In this document: positions 40,831-50,375 of the stretch, in pieces
How positions within the stretch are numbered: position 1 is the first letter of the stretch
Layout of the letters: each line of letters starts with the position of its first letter
Assembly (NCBI RefSeq): GCF_024614185.1
Contig: NZ_JAHTLF010000015.1
Location: 186,001 to 250,000, forward strand
Direction of reading: 5' to 3'
DNA: 64,000 nucleotides
Source of the DNA: Nocardioides carbamazepini
GTDB taxonomy: Bacteria; Actinomycetota; Actinomycetes; Propionibacteriales; Nocardioidaceae
The notes under the pieces: generated by a model
Databases searched by the model: none
What the model was told of the DNA's origin: nothing
Seen by the model: the letters and a program-made list of their open reading frames with translations, nothing else
Program-made: the position numbers and the translations under genes

Positions 40831-41934
40831 TCAGGATCCTTGCCGGTCCGACAGTGCGGAGTACGCCGCGCGCAGGTCCTCCTCGGAGGGCCCGGCCAGC
40901 ACGACCGGCCGGGCGAGGTCCTCGAGGACGACGAAGCGCAGCTGGTTGCCGCGGGCCTTCTTGTCCACCCGCATCGTCGCCAGCAGCGTCTCGAAGTCGG
41001 CCCCGTCCCACGACGTCGGCAGCCCGACCTTGCCGAACGCCGTGCGGTGGCGGGCCACCAGCTCGGGCGACAGTCCGCCGGCGCGGGCGGCCAGCTCGGC
41101 GACGTACACGCAGCCCAGGGCGACCGCCTCGCCGTGGCGGATGGAGTAGTCGGTGGCCCGCTCGATCGCGTGGGCCAGGGTGTGGCCGTAGTTGAGGACC
41201 TCACGGCCGGGGTGACCGTCGACTCCCCCGGTCTCCCTGAGGTCGCCGGCGACGACGTCTGCCTTCACCCGGATCGCCCGCTCGACCAGCTCCCGCAGCA
41301 CCGGCGAGTCCGCCGTGAGGTCCGACGGCTCGGTGGACTCGACGAGCTCGAGGATCCGCGGGTCGGCGATGAAGCCGCACTTCACGACCTCGCCGAGCCC
41401 GGCGACGACCTCGGCGCGCGGCAGCGTGGCGAGCAGTGCGAGGTCGCAGAGCACGCCGGCCGGCTCGTGGAAGGAGCCGACCAGGTTCTTGCCGGCCGGG
41501 GTGTTGATGCCGGTCTTGCCGCCGACCGCCGCATCGACCATGCCCAGCACGGTCGTCGGGATGTGGATGACAGCGACACCCCGCAGCCAGGTGGCGGCCA
41601 CGAACCCGCCGAGGTCGGTGGTCGCACCGCCGCCGAGGGTGACGACGGCGTCGGAGCGGGTGAAGCCCTCCTCGCCGAGCGACTCCCAGCAGGCCGCGGC
41701 GACCTCCCAGTTCTTCGCCTCCTCGCCGTCGGGTACCTGCAGCACGATGACGTCGAGGCCCTCGAGCAGGTCGGCGAAGGGCTCGAGCAGGTCCTCCAGC
41801 GACTCCGGCGTGATGATCGCTACCCGCTGGACGCCCGCGGGGAGCAGGCCGCGGAGGCGGTCGAGGATGCCGTGGCCGACCACGACGTCGTACGGCGCCG
41901 CGGTGGTCACCGGGATGACGGTGAGGTGATTCAT
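40831..41934 (-). CDS. aroB: 3-dehydroquinate synthase
   Basis: 367 residues. NAD-binding PDGEEAKNW and GGGATTDLGGFVAATWLRG, the IPTTVLGMVDAAVGGKTGINTPAGKNLVG segment and the zinc ligands in NYGHTLAHAIE and RHGEAVALG are visible. It is the second enzyme of the shikimate pathway. The start overlaps the aroK stop. Confidence 0.96.
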   Translation of the reverse strand: MNHLTVIPVTTAAPYDVVVGHGILDRLRGLLPAGVQRVAIITPESLEDLLEPFADLLEGLDVIVLQVPDGEEAKNWEVAAACWESLGEEGFTRSDAVVTLGGGATTDLGGFVAATWLRGVAVIHIPTTVLGMVDAAVGGKTGINTPAGKNLVGSFHEPAGVLCDLALLATLPRAEVVAGLGEVVKCGFIADPRILELVESTEPSDLTADSPVLRELVERAIRVKADVVAGDLRETGGVDGHPGREVLNYGHTLAHAIERATDYSIRHGEAVALGCVYVAELAARAGGLSPELVARHRTAFGKVGLPTSWDGADFETLLATMRVDKKARGNQLRFVVLEDLARPVVLAGPSEEDLRAAYSALSDRQGS

Positions 41935-42455
41935 GCGAGGTCTCCCTGGAGGGCGGTGAGTATCTCGGCCGCGATCACTGCGGGCTCACGGCCGTCGGTG
42001 TCGACGACGACCCGGGCGAGGCCCTCGTAGACCGGCGTGCGCTCGTCGAGGAGCTGCTTGACCCGGGCGCGGACGTTGCCGAGCAGGAGCGGGCGACCGG
42101 TGCCGAGCCCGACCCGCTTGACCGCGTCGGCGAGCCCGACGCGCAGGAACACGACCTGCTGGGAGGCGAGCAGCGCCTGTGTCGCGGGATCGAGGACGGC
42201 ACCGCCCCCCAGAGACAGCACTCCGCCGTGCTCGTCGAGCGCCCGGGCGACGGTGGCGCGCTCGAGCGCCCGGAAGGCCGACTCGCCGTCCTCGACGAAG
42301 ATGTCCTGGACCGACTTGCCGGCCTGCTCCTCGATCAGCTCGTCGCTGTCGGCGAACCCGACGCCGAGGCTTGCCGCGACCAGACGGCCGACGGTCGTCT
42401 TCCCGGCGCCCATGGTCCCGATCAGGACCGCGCGCGGCCCGCCCGCACCGCTCAC
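41931..42455 (-). CDS. aroK: shikimate kinase
   Basis: 174 residues from the GTG at 42455, which overlaps the aroC stop. P-loop [11 protein letters not shown], the [11 protein letters not shown] shikimate site, the [11 protein letters not shown] motif and GRPLL lid region are present. The longer open frame upstream lies inside aroC and is rejected. Confidence 0.94.
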   Translation of the reverse strand: MSGAGGPRAVLIGTMGAGKTTVGRLVAASLGVGFADSDELIEEQAGKSVQDIFVEDGESAFRALERATVARALDEHGGVLSLGGGAVLDPATQALLASQQVVFLRVGLADAVKRVGLGTGRPLLLGNVRARVKQLLDERTPVYEGLARVVVDTDGREPAVIAAEILTALQGDLA

Positions 42456-43630
42456 CTGAACCGGAGCGTGTCGAGGTAGGACTGCACGTTGCGCCGGGTC
42501 TCCTGGACGGAGTCGCCCCCGAACTTCTCCAGCACGGCCTCGGCGAGCACGAGCGCCACCATCGCCTCCGCGACGATGCCGGCCGCGGGGACGGCGCACA
42601 CGTCGGAGCGCTGGTGGTGGGCGACCGCCTCCTCGCCCGTGGCGAGGTCGACGGTGCGCAGTGCCCGGGGGACGGTGGCGATGGGCTTCATCGCGGCGCG
42701 CACGCGCAGGATCTCACCCGTGGTCATGCCACCCTCCGTGCCGCCGGAGCGACCGGACAACCGCCGCAGGCCGTCGTCGGTGGCGACGATCTCGTCGTGC
42801 GCGAGCGAGCCCGGGGTCGCGGCGAGCTCGAAGCCGTCGCCCACCTCGACCCCCTTGATCGCCTGGATGCCCATCAGCGCGCCGGCGAGACGCGCGTCGA
42901 GCCGGCGGTCCCAGTGCACGTGGGATCCCAGGCCGGGCGGCAGCCCGTGGACGACGACCTCGACGACGCCGCCGAGGGTGTCCCCGTCCTTGTGGGCCTG
43001 GTCGATCCGCTCGACCATCAGCTTGGAGCCGTCCGGGTCCAGGCAGCGGACCGGGTCGGCGTCGAGGCGTACGACGTCCTCGGGCGCGGGGAGGTCGCGC
43101 GACGGGGTGCGGACGCCACCGATCTCCAGCACGTGGCTGACGATCCGGGCGCCGGTGGCCTGCTCGAGGAAGTTGCTCGCGACGCGGCCCAGCGCGACCC
43201 GGGCCGCGGTCTCCCGGGCCGAGGCCCGCTCGAGGATCGGGCGCGCGTCGGGGAAGTCGTACTTCTGCATGCCCGCGAGGTCCGCGTGCCCGGGACGAGG
43301 GCGGGTCAGCGCGGCGTTGCGGGCCTGAGCCTCGAGGATCGCGGGGTCGACCGGGTCGGCCGACATCACCGTCTCCCACTTGGGCCACTCGGTGTTGCCG
43401 ACCTGGATCGCGACCGGGCCGCCCTGGGTCCGGCCGTGCCGGACGCCGCCGGTGACGGTCACCTCGTCGGCCTCGAACTTCATCCGCGCCCCGCGGCCGT
43501 AGCCGAGACGACGACGGGCGAGCGAGTCGGAGATGTCCTCGGTCGTCACCTCGACGTGGGCCGGCAGGCCCTCGAGGATCGCGACCAGGGAGGGGCCGTG
43601 GGACTCCCCCGCAGTCAGCCAGCGCAACAT
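42452..43630 (-). CDS. aroC: chorismate synthase
   Basis: 392 residues from the ATG that gives the usual [13 protein letters not shown] start, with GGGAG ten bases upstream; the GTG at 43636 is too close to that site. The FMN-site motifs [37 protein letters not shown] and [11 protein letters not shown] are present. It makes chorismate from EPSP using reduced FMN. Confidence 0.96.
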   Translation of the reverse strand: MLRWLTAGESHGPSLVAILEGLPAHVEVTTEDISDSLARRRLGYGRGARMKFEADEVTVTGGVRHGRTQGGPVAIQVGNTEWPKWETVMSADPVDPAILEAQARNAALTRPRPGHADLAGMQKYDFPDARPILERASARETAARVALGRVASNFLEQATGARIVSHVLEIGGVRTPSRDLPAPEDVVRLDADPVRCLDPDGSKLMVERIDQAHKDGDTLGGVVEVVVHGLPPGLGSHVHWDRRLDARLAGALMGIQAIKGVEVGDGFELAATPGSLAHDEIVATDDGLRRLSGRSGGTEGGMTTGEILRVRAAMKPIATVPRALRTVDLATGEEAVAHHQRSDVCAVPAAGIVAEAMVALVLAEAVLEKFGGDSVQETRRNVQSYLDTLRFR

Positions 43631-43654
43631 GGGCACCAGTCTCCCACGGTGGGA

Positions 43655-44353
43655 TCAGGCGCTGAGGACCTGTCCCACCACCACGGCGACCAGCGCGCCG
43701 AGGACGAGGAACGGCCCGTACGGCACCCGCCGCCGGATCATGGTGCCGCTACGTCGCATCGGCACCATGGCCACGACGCCGAGCACCGCGGCCGCCAGTA
43801 CCGACACGATCAGTACCCCCGTGCCGTAGGGCCCCAGCGCGATGCCGAGCAGGGCCCCGAGCCGGACGTCGCCGCCCGCCATCGCCCGCGGGCTGACCAG
43901 GCGCATCAGGCCGTAGTAGCCGCCGAGCGCCGCGAACCCGATCAGTCCCCACCCGGCGACCCACACGTCGCCCACGATGACGGCGGCCACCGCGACCAGC
44001 ACGCCCGTGACCAGCCAGGCCGGCCGGATCAGCCGCGAGGGGAGGTACCAGGTCACGTAGTCGATGACCGTCAGCGCACAGCAGACCGGCACGAGGACGA
44101 GCAGCCACAGCAGGCCCCAGCTCCAGCCGAGCGCCAGGCCGAGTACGCCGGCCGCGACCGCGCAGGCCACGAGGGACCGGATGCGCAGGCCCGGGCGGCG
44201 GGCCAGCTGCGCGAAGGGCACGTGGTCCGGGTAGTCCTCGGGATTCTCAGCCGGGTCGTGGTCGGGCTCGGGACACTGCGCGATCAGCCACGGGACCAGG
44301 AGTCCGCCCAGGGCTCCGATCAGGGCGCAGACCAGCGCGGGGACGACGTGCAT
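43655..44353 (-). CDS. A24-type prepilin peptidase
   Basis: 232 residues with about seven membrane segments. The two catalytic aspartates are in VIDYVTWYLP and MAGGDVRLGALLG (GxGD-like, here GGD). No N-terminal methyltransferase-type zinc domain is present. It would cleave type IV pilin-like (Tad/Flp) precursors at the membrane, but no pilin genes are nearby. It lies within the aro operon between aroE and aroC. TAGCGT ends exactly six bases before the ATG (44360-44365), giving it its own leaderless promoter. Confidence 0.85.
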   Translation of the reverse strand: MHVVPALVCALIGALGGLLVPWLIAQCPEPDHDPAENPEDYPDHVPFAQLARRPGLRIRSLVACAVAAGVLGLALGWSWGLLWLLVLVPVCCALTVIDYVTWYLPSRLIRPAWLVTGVLVAVAAVIVGDVWVAGWGLIGFAALGGYYGLMRLVSPRAMAGGDVRLGALLGIALGPYGTGVLIVSVLAAAVLGVVAMVPMRRSGTMIRRRVPYGPFLVLGALVAVVVGQVLSA

Positions 44354-44362
44354 GCCGTGACG

Positions 44363-45187
44363 CTACCGGGACGCGAGCGCGGCTTCGCCCGCCGAGCGCA
44401 TCGCGTCGAGTGGCCCGTCCTGACCAGTGAACATGCCGAACTGGAGCACCGCCTGGTGCACCAGCAGGTCGAGCCCCGAGACCACCGTGGCGCCCGCGCG
44501 CAGCGCCGCCGCGACCAGGGGCGTCGGCCACTCGTTGTAGGTCACCTCGAACACGACGTCGACCGATTGCACCCGCGCCACCAGATCGGGCGTCTGGGCC
44601 GCAGCGGGGATCGTCGAGACCAGGACTCCGCCCGTCCCGCCGACCTCGTCGAGCGGCAGCACGACCACGTCGGGGCGGGCAGGGTGCCGCCGGATCGCCT
44701 CGACCGCCTCGGTCGCCTTGTCGGGGTTGCGCGCCGCGACGACGATCCGGCCGATGCCGAGGTCGGCCAGCGCCAGCCCGACGCTGGCGGCGGTCGCGCC
44801 ACCCCCGAGGATCGTGGCCAGGTGGCTCGGGCCGGCGAACCGCTCCCGGATCGCGGCGACCGCACCCGGCACGTCGGTGTTGTCGGCGAACCAGCCGTCG
44901 ACCGTCCGGACGAGGGTGTTGGCCCCCCCGGCGAGCCGCGCGACCTCGGACACCTCGTCGGCCAGCGCCAGCGCCTCCCGCTTCAGCGGCGCGGTGACCG
45001 ACAGACCCCGCCACTGCGGCCCCAGACCGGCCACGAAGCCGGCCAGCTCCCCGGACGGCACCCGGACGGCGTCGTACGCCGCCGCGATGCCGAGCGCGGC
45101 GTACCCGGCCCGGTGCAGGGTCGGCGACAGCGAGTGCGCCACCGGGTCGCCGACCACGGCGCAGCGGGCCGGCTCAGCCTTGACCAC
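44363..45187 (-). CDS. aroE: shikimate dehydrogenase
   Basis: 274 residues. The substrate motif VVGDPVAHSLSPTLHRAGYAALG, the catalytic lysine in VTAPLKREAL and the NADP loop ILGGGATAASV are present, with the C-terminal GLDLLVHQAVLQFGMFTG. The GTG at 45187 shares its first base with the mltG stop. It has the short glycine-rich NADP motif typical of actinobacterial AroE. Confidence 0.93.
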   Translation of the reverse strand: MVKAEPARCAVVGDPVAHSLSPTLHRAGYAALGIAAAYDAVRVPSGELAGFVAGLGPQWRGLSVTAPLKREALALADEVSEVARLAGGANTLVRTVDGWFADNTDVPGAVAAIRERFAGPSHLATILGGGATAASVGLALADLGIGRIVVAARNPDKATEAVEAIRRHPARPDVVVLPLDEVGGTGGVLVSTIPAAAQTPDLVARVQSVDVVFEVTYNEWPTPLVAAALRAGATVVSGLDLLVHQAVLQFGMFTGQDGPLDAMRSAGEAALASR

Positions 45188-46368
45188 TAGCAGGCGCCCT
45201 CGGACTCGTTCGCGCAGTAGTCGCGCAGCTCGTTGGTGTAGGTGAGGAACTCGTCGTAGGTCGTCGCGAACTTCGTCTCGCCGGTGCGCAGGTTGACCGT
45301 GACGTAGTAGTACCAGTCGCCCTCGGTCGGGTTCATCGCCGCCGTGATGGCGTCGTCGCCGGGGGCACTGATCGGACCCGGGGGGAGCCCGACCACCCGG
45401 AAGGTGTTGTAGGGCGAGTCGGTGTCCTCCCGCTCGGCCTGGGTCAGCCCGACGGTGAGCTTGCGACCGAGCGCGTAGTCGACGGAGGCGTCGATCTGCA
45501 GGCGTCCGACCTGGCCCGCCGTCCCGGGGTTCTCGACCCGGTTGAGGATCACCCGCGCGATCTTCGCCATGTCGTCGGCGGTCTTGCCCTCCACCTGCAC
45601 CAGCGAGGCGATGGTCATCAGCTCGTGCGGCGTGTAGCCGAGACGCTCGGCGGCCGCGTCGAGACCGGCGTCGTCGGCCGCCTGCTTCCACCGGTCGACC
45701 ATCGCCTTCAGGAAGCCGGCGGCGGTGTCGTTGGGACTGATCGTGTAGGTCGCGGGGAACAGGTAGCCCTCGGGATTGCCGCCGGCGTAGTCGGGCAGTC
45801 CGAGGTCGGGACTCCGCAGCGCCGCGTTCAGGTCCTTCTTGGTGAAGTCGGTCTTCTTCGCCAGCACGTCCACGATGTCGACGACGCGCAGCCCCTCCGG
45901 GACGGTGACCGTCTCGGTCGACACATTGGCCGGGTCGACGAGGATGGCCACGACGTCGGCGGCCTTCATCTCGCTCTTGAGCAGGTAGGTGCCGGCCTGG
46001 ATCCGCGTGGACCGGTCGTTCTTGGCCGCGGCGTCGACGAACGCCTCGCCGGAGGCGACGACACCGAGGTCCTCGAGCTCGGCACCCATCGAGCCCACGG
46101 TCTGGCCGGGGTCGATCACGAAGGTGACCTCACCGCTGCCGGGTCCGGAGAAGTCCTCGGGCCCGGCGAACATGTCCTTGACGTCGGAGATCGCGCCCCG
46201 CGCGAACCACGCGACGAGGCCGCAGAAGAGCACCACCACGAGCAGGATCGGCAGACAGCCGCCCCGTCGCGACTTGGCGGCACGGCGGCGCCCGCCGGCC
46301 GGCGTACCGGGGAGCAGGCCGAGGTCCTCACCGGGCTCGACGGGCTCCATCGGCGGCTGCTCAGTCAT
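45187..46368 (-). CDS. mltG: MltG-type endolytic murein transglycosylase
   Basis: 393 residues. The cytosolic N-terminus is basic (GGRRRAAKSRRGG), then one membrane segment near residues 37-55, a LysM-like subdomain and the YceG catalytic region. The catalytic glutamate lies in IASLVQVEGKTADDMAKIARVILNR and the conserved SPYNTFRVVGLPPGPISAPGD segment follows. It cleaves nascent glycan strands at the membrane. The usual neighbours aroE and ruvX flank it. Confidence 0.94.
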   Translation of the reverse strand: MTEQPPMEPVEPGEDLGLLPGTPAGGRRRAAKSRRGGCLPILLVVVLFCGLVAWFARGAISDVKDMFAGPEDFSGPGSGEVTFVIDPGQTVGSMGAELEDLGVVASGEAFVDAAAKNDRSTRIQAGTYLLKSEMKAADVVAILVDPANVSTETVTVPEGLRVVDIVDVLAKKTDFTKKDLNAALRSPDLGLPDYAGGNPEGYLFPATYTISPNDTAAGFLKAMVDRWKQAADDAGLDAAAERLGYTPHELMTIASLVQVEGKTADDMAKIARVILNRVENPGTAGQVGRLQIDASVDYALGRKLTVGLTQAEREDTDSPYNTFRVVGLPPGPISAPGDDAITAAMNPTEGDWYYYVTVNLRTGETKFATTYDEFLTYTNELRDYCANESEGAC

Positions 46369-46834
46369 GCGTCTCCTCGTCCGTGGGGGGCGTCACCAGC
46401 TCCCCCGGAGGGGTGTCGGTGGCACGTTCGGCATCCAGCGCCTGCTGCAGGATGACGACGGCCGCGACCTGGTCGACCACAGCGCGTCGCTTCGCGCCCT
46501 TGCGCTGGTCGCGCAGCATAGCCTCCGCCGTGACCGTGGTGAGCCGTTCGTCGACCAGGCGCACAGGGACCGGCGCCAGGCGGCGCGCCAGCCGCGCGGC
46601 GAACTCGCGGGTCTTCACGGCCGCCGGGCCCTCTCTCCCGGAGAGCGAGCGGGGCAGCCCGACGATCACCTCGACGGCCCCCTCGGCCCTCAGGATCTGG
46701 TGGATCCGGCGCAGGTCCCCCTTGCCGCGCCGGACCGTCTCGACCGGCGTGGCGAGGATCCCGGACGGGTCGCTGCGGGCGACGCCGATCCGGGCGTCCC
46801 CCGGATCGACGCCGAGGCGGACGCCGCGGCGCAT
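46361..46834 (-). CDS. ruvX: RuvX/YqgF, Holliday-junction-resolvase-like pre-16S nuclease
   Basis: 157 residues of the RNase H-like YqgF fold. The acidic residues lie in RLGVDPGDARIGVA, in VIVGLPRSLSGREG and in RLVDERLTTV. It processes the 16S rRNA 5' end in the species where it has been studied. It overlaps mltG by eight bases. Confidence 0.93.
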   Translation of the reverse strand: MRRGVRLGVDPGDARIGVARSDPSGILATPVETVRRGKGDLRRIHQILRAEGAVEVIVGLPRSLSGREGPAAVKTREFAARLARRLAPVPVRLVDERLTTVTAEAMLRDQRKGAKRRAVVDQVAAVVILQQALDAERATDTPPGELVTPPTDEETHD

Positions 46835-46841
46835 CAGGCCG

Positions 46842-49547
46842 CTATCCCTGTGCCACCGCGGCCGTCACGGCGGCCAGTGCCTCGTCGATCCGGGTCACGT
46901 CGGTCCCGCCGCCCTGCGCCAGGTCGGCCTTGCCCCCGCCCTTGCCGTCGAGGAAGGGTGCCGCGGCGCGGACCAGGTCGCCGGCCGCGAGACCGCGTGC
47001 CTGCGCCGCGTCGTTGAGGGCCGCCACGATCGCCGCCTTGCCGTCGGCAGCCCCGACGAGGACCACGACCGCCGGCGCGTCGCCGGCGAGGCGGGCCCGC
47101 ACGTCGGTCGCGAGGGTGCGCACGTCGCCGCCACCGGCACCGTCGAGGCGCTGGGCGACGAGGCGGACGCCGTTGACGTCGGTCGCCCCGTCGGCGAGGG
47201 CCGCGCCACCGGACAGGAGCTGGGCGAGACGGATCCTCTCCATCTCCTTCTCGGTCTGCTTGAGCCGCTCCACCAGGTCGCCGACCCGGCCGACGAGGTC
47301 GCCGGGCTGGGTCTTGAGCAGCGTGGAGAGCTGACCGACGACGTCACGCTCGCGGGCGAGGTAGGCGAAGCCCTCGACGCCGGTGAGTGCCTCGATGCGG
47401 CGGTTCCCGGAGCCGACCGACGCCTCGCCGGTGACGACGACGGTGCCGACCTGGCTGGAGTGCTCGACGTGGGTGCCGCCGCAGAGCTCGCGGGACCAGG
47501 GCCCGCCGATCTCGACGACACGGACCTTCTGGTCGTCGTAGGTCTCGCCGAACAGGGCGATCGCGCCCCAGTCCTTGGCCTCGCCGAGCGTCATGTACTG
47601 CCAGCCGACCGGCAGGTCGGCGCGCAGGGCGTTGTTGGAGACCTGCTCGATCTCACGGACCTGCTCGGGTGAGAGGGCGTTCAGCCAGCCGAAGTCGAGG
47701 CGCAGGTAGCCCGGCCGGTTGTAGGAGCCGGACTGCAGGGCGGTGGGCCCGAGCACCTCGCGCAGCGCGGCGTGCACGATGTGGGTGCCGGAGTGCGCCT
47801 GGCGGGCACCGATGCGCCACTGCGGGTCGACCTTCGCGTGCAGCAGTCTCGCGTCCGCGGGCAGCTCGCCGTCGACGACGCGGACCTGGTGCACCACGAG
47901 TCCCCGGACCGGGCGCTGGACGTCGAGCACCTCGACGGTGCCGCCCTCGAACTCGATGACGCCGGCGTCGGCCACCTGGCCACCGGACTCGGCGTAGAAG
48001 GGCGTGCGGTCCAGCACCAGCTCGCCGATCTCGCCGCCGCCAAGGACGGGCACGGCGGCCCCCTCGCGCAGCAGCGCCAGCGGCCGGGACTCGGTCTCGA
48101 GGGTCTCGTAGGCCAGCCACTCGGTCGGGCCGTTGGCGTCGAGGATGTCGCGGTAGACCGCGGTGTCGGCGTGCTGGCCCTTCTTGGCGCGCGCGTCGGC
48201 CTTGGCCCGCTCACGCTGCTCGGCCATCAGCTGCCGGAAGCCCCGCTCGTCGACGGAGAGGCCCGCCTCGGCCGCCATCTCGAGGGTGAGGTCGATCGGG
48301 AACCCGAAGGTGTCGTGGAGCGCGAACGCCTTGTCACCGGGGATCGTGCTGGCACCGGCCTCCTTCACCTCGCCGGCGGCGAGGTCGAAGATCTGGGTGC
48401 CGGCCTGGAGCGTCTTGCGGAACGCCTCCTCCTCGGCGTACGCCACCTGGGCGATCCGGTCCCACCCGGAGACCAGCTCGGGATAGCTCTCCCCCATCTT
48501 GTCGCGGGACACCGGGAGCAGCTCGGGCAGCGACGGGTCCTGGTAGCCCAGCAGGCGCATGTTGCGCACCGCGCGGCGCAGCAGGCGGCGCAGCACGTAG
48601 CCGCGGCCCTCGTTGCCCGGCGTGACGCCGTCGCCGATGAGCATGAGCGAGCTGCGCACGTGGTCGGCGACCACCCTGAACCTGACGTCGTCGAGATGCC
48701 CGGCCGTGTTGTTGGGACCGGCCGCGCCGTACTTCTTCCCGGACAGCTCCATGGCCTTCTCGATCACCGGGAAGATGGTGTCGATCTCGTACATGTTGTG
48801 CTTGTCCTGCAGCAGGTACGCGACCCGCTCCAGGCCCATGCCGGTGTCGATGTTCCTGCTCGGCAGCGGTCCGGCGATGTCGAAGTCGTCCTTGGCGCGG
48901 ACGGCGCTGAGCTCCTCCTGCATGAAGACCAGGTTCCAGATCTCCAGGAAGCGGTCCTCGTCGGCCTCGGGACCGCCGTCCGGACCGAACTCGGGGCCGC
49001 GGTCGACGTAGATCTCGCTGCACGGACCGCCCGGCCCGGGGACGCCCATGTTCCAGTAGTTGTCCTTGAGGCCGCGCGGCTGGATCCGCTCCTCGGGCAG
49101 GCCCGCGATCCGCTTCCACGCGTCACGTGCCTCGGCGTCGTCGGGCAGCACGGTGACCCAGATCTTGTCGGGATCGAAGCCGAACCCGCCGTCGGCCTGG
49201 GCGTTGGTGATCAGCTCCCAGGCGTACTGGATGGCGCCTTCCTTGAAGTAGTCGCCGAAGGAGAAGTTGCCGTTCATCTGGAAGAACGTGCCGTGCCGGG
49301 TCGTCTTGCCGACCTCCTCGATGTCGAGGGTGCGCACGCACTTCTGCACGCTGGTCGCGCGCTGGAAGGGCGGCGTCTCCTGGCCCAGGAAGTAGGGCTT
49401 GAAGGGCACCATGCCGGCGTTGACGAAGAGCAGGTTCGGGTCGTCCAGCAGCAGCGAGGCGGACGGGACCACCGTGTGGCCACGCGCCTCGAAGTGGGCG
49501 AGGAACCGGTTGCGGATCTCCGCGCTGCTCAGGTGCTGGTCGTTCAA
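46842..49547 (-). CDS. alaS: alanyl-tRNA synthetase
   Basis: 901 residues from a TTG start at 49547. AGAGAAGG lies six bases before it, which decides the start. The class II motif 1-3 segments (FVNAGMVPFKPYFLG, RHGTFFQMNGNFSFGDYFKE, GRGYVLRRLLRRAVRN), the editing-domain zinc motif GTHIVHAALRE...CGGTHVEHS and a C-terminal DHHA1-like domain are present. The stop of the small upstream gene overlaps its start. Confidence 0.96.
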   Translation of the reverse strand: MNDQHLSSAEIRNRFLAHFEARGHTVVPSASLLLDDPNLLFVNAGMVPFKPYFLGQETPPFQRATSVQKCVRTLDIEEVGKTTRHGTFFQMNGNFSFGDYFKEGAIQYAWELITNAQADGGFGFDPDKIWVTVLPDDAEARDAWKRIAGLPEERIQPRGLKDNYWNMGVPGPGGPCSEIYVDRGPEFGPDGGPEADEDRFLEIWNLVFMQEELSAVRAKDDFDIAGPLPSRNIDTGMGLERVAYLLQDKHNMYEIDTIFPVIEKAMELSGKKYGAAGPNNTAGHLDDVRFRVVADHVRSSLMLIGDGVTPGNEGRGYVLRRLLRRAVRNMRLLGYQDPSLPELLPVSRDKMGESYPELVSGWDRIAQVAYAEEEAFRKTLQAGTQIFDLAAGEVKEAGASTIPGDKAFALHDTFGFPIDLTLEMAAEAGLSVDERGFRQLMAEQRERAKADARAKKGQHADTAVYRDILDANGPTEWLAYETLETESRPLALLREGAAVPVLGGGEIGELVLDRTPFYAESGGQVADAGVIEFEGGTVEVLDVQRPVRGLVVHQVRVVDGELPADARLLHAKVDPQWRIGARQAHSGTHIVHAALREVLGPTALQSGSYNRPGYLRLDFGWLNALSPEQVREIEQVSNNALRADLPVGWQYMTLGEAKDWGAIALFGETYDDQKVRVVEIGGPWSRELCGGTHVEHSSQVGTVVVTGEASVGSGNRRIEALTGVEGFAYLARERDVVGQLSTLLKTQPGDLVGRVGDLVERLKQTEKEMERIRLAQLLSGGAALADGATDVNGVRLVAQRLDGAGGGDVRTLATDVRARLAGDAPAVVVLVGAADGKAAIVAALNDAAQARGLAAGDLVRAAAPFLDGKGGGKADLAQGGGTDVTRIDEALAAVTAAVAQG

Positions 49548-49813
49548 CGGGTGCCTTCTCTGCTGGATGTGGTGGTGGGGTTGGTCAGCTGGGGTGGTCC
49601 GGCGTCGGCACCGTCGAAGCGCTGGCGCAGGTGGATCTCGGCCTCGGCCTGCCCGCGCGCGACCTCCTCGCCGAGCAGCCGGGCACCGAGGAACGCGGCC
49701 CCGATCCGGTCGCGCATGCCGTCCGGGGTGAACGCCTCGGCGAGGCGCCGCGCCCGGACCATGCCGTAGACGCCGGCGGCCGCGCCGGCGGCGAACCAGA
49801 CGCCCGCCTTCAC
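49544..49813 (-). CDS. small membrane protein (DUF6167-like)
   Basis: 89 residues. One membrane helix (VWFAAGAAAGVYGMV, residues 5-19) is followed by RARRLAEAFTPDGMRDRIGAAFLGARLLGEEVARGQAEAE, an amphipathic segment. It resembles the uncharacterised actinobacterial family found upstream of alaS. It is coupled to both neighbours by four-base overlaps. Function unknown. Confidence 0.78.
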   Translation of the reverse strand: MKAGVWFAAGAAAGVYGMVRARRLAEAFTPDGMRDRIGAAFLGARLLGEEVARGQAEAEIHLRQRFDGADAGPPQLTNPTTTSSREGTR

Positions 49814-50364
49814 GACGGCACCTCGACATCCGTCCGGACGGCGGAGCGCTGACGGTCCTCCCAGTCACGGCGGGCGGCCTTGAGCACGAGGCGACGCTCC
49901 TTGCGGGAGCGCTTCACCTCGCGCTTCATCTCGAACCGGATCCGGTTGCGGACCTCCGGCGACAGCGCGCGGCGCAGGCCCGCGGCCAGGGCTGCTGTCT
50001 TGATGACACTCTCCCGGAGCAGGATGTCGGCGAACATCGGGGCGGGGACGACCCGCGCCGGGACCCGCGGCCCGTTCTCCTGGCCCAGGTCGGTGATGAC
50101 GTACTCCCGGTCGTCGACCATCGCGACCGGTGTCCGCTCCCGGCGGCCGGCGAGCTCCTGCCTCTCCTGCAGCTCCGCCTCGATGCCGGCCAGCTGCTCA
50201 CGCAGCGCGTCGGCGTCCTGGGCGGCCGCCGCGAGCAGCGCCTCCGTGTGACTGCGGGCCTGGCGCGCGGACCGGGACAGCCGGAGCGCGGCGACCGCGA
50301 GCGCCAGGACGGCGACAGCGGTCAACGCGGCCAGCCAGGCCGGGACGACGAGCTCGTTGGTCAC
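49810..50364 (-). CDS. membrane-anchored coiled-coil protein, DUF948-like
   Basis: 184 residues from the GTG at 50364. An N-terminal membrane helix (AWLAALTAVAVLALAVAALRL) is followed by a coiled coil of about 50 residues (RSARQARSHTEALL...AELQERQEL) and a basic C-terminal domain (EMKREVKRSRKERRLVLKAARRDWED). No enzyme motif is seen. The position, between rarA and the alaS cluster, is conserved in actinobacteria. Function unknown. Confidence 0.75.
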   Translation of the reverse strand: MTNELVVPAWLAALTAVAVLALAVAALRLSRSARQARSHTEALLAAAAQDADALREQLAGIEAELQERQELAGRRERTPVAMVDDREYVITDLGQENGPRVPARVVPAPMFADILLRESVIKTAALAAGLRRALSPEVRNRIRFEMKREVKRSRKERRLVLKAARRDWEDRQRSAVRTDVEVPS

Positions 50365-50375
50365 GACGAGCAAGC

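Noticed and set aside
42179..45190. 1003-codon plus-strand open frame
   Set aside because: Antisense to aroK, aroC, the prepilin peptidase and aroE. No domain, no ribosome site, Arg/Asp/Pro-rich composition.
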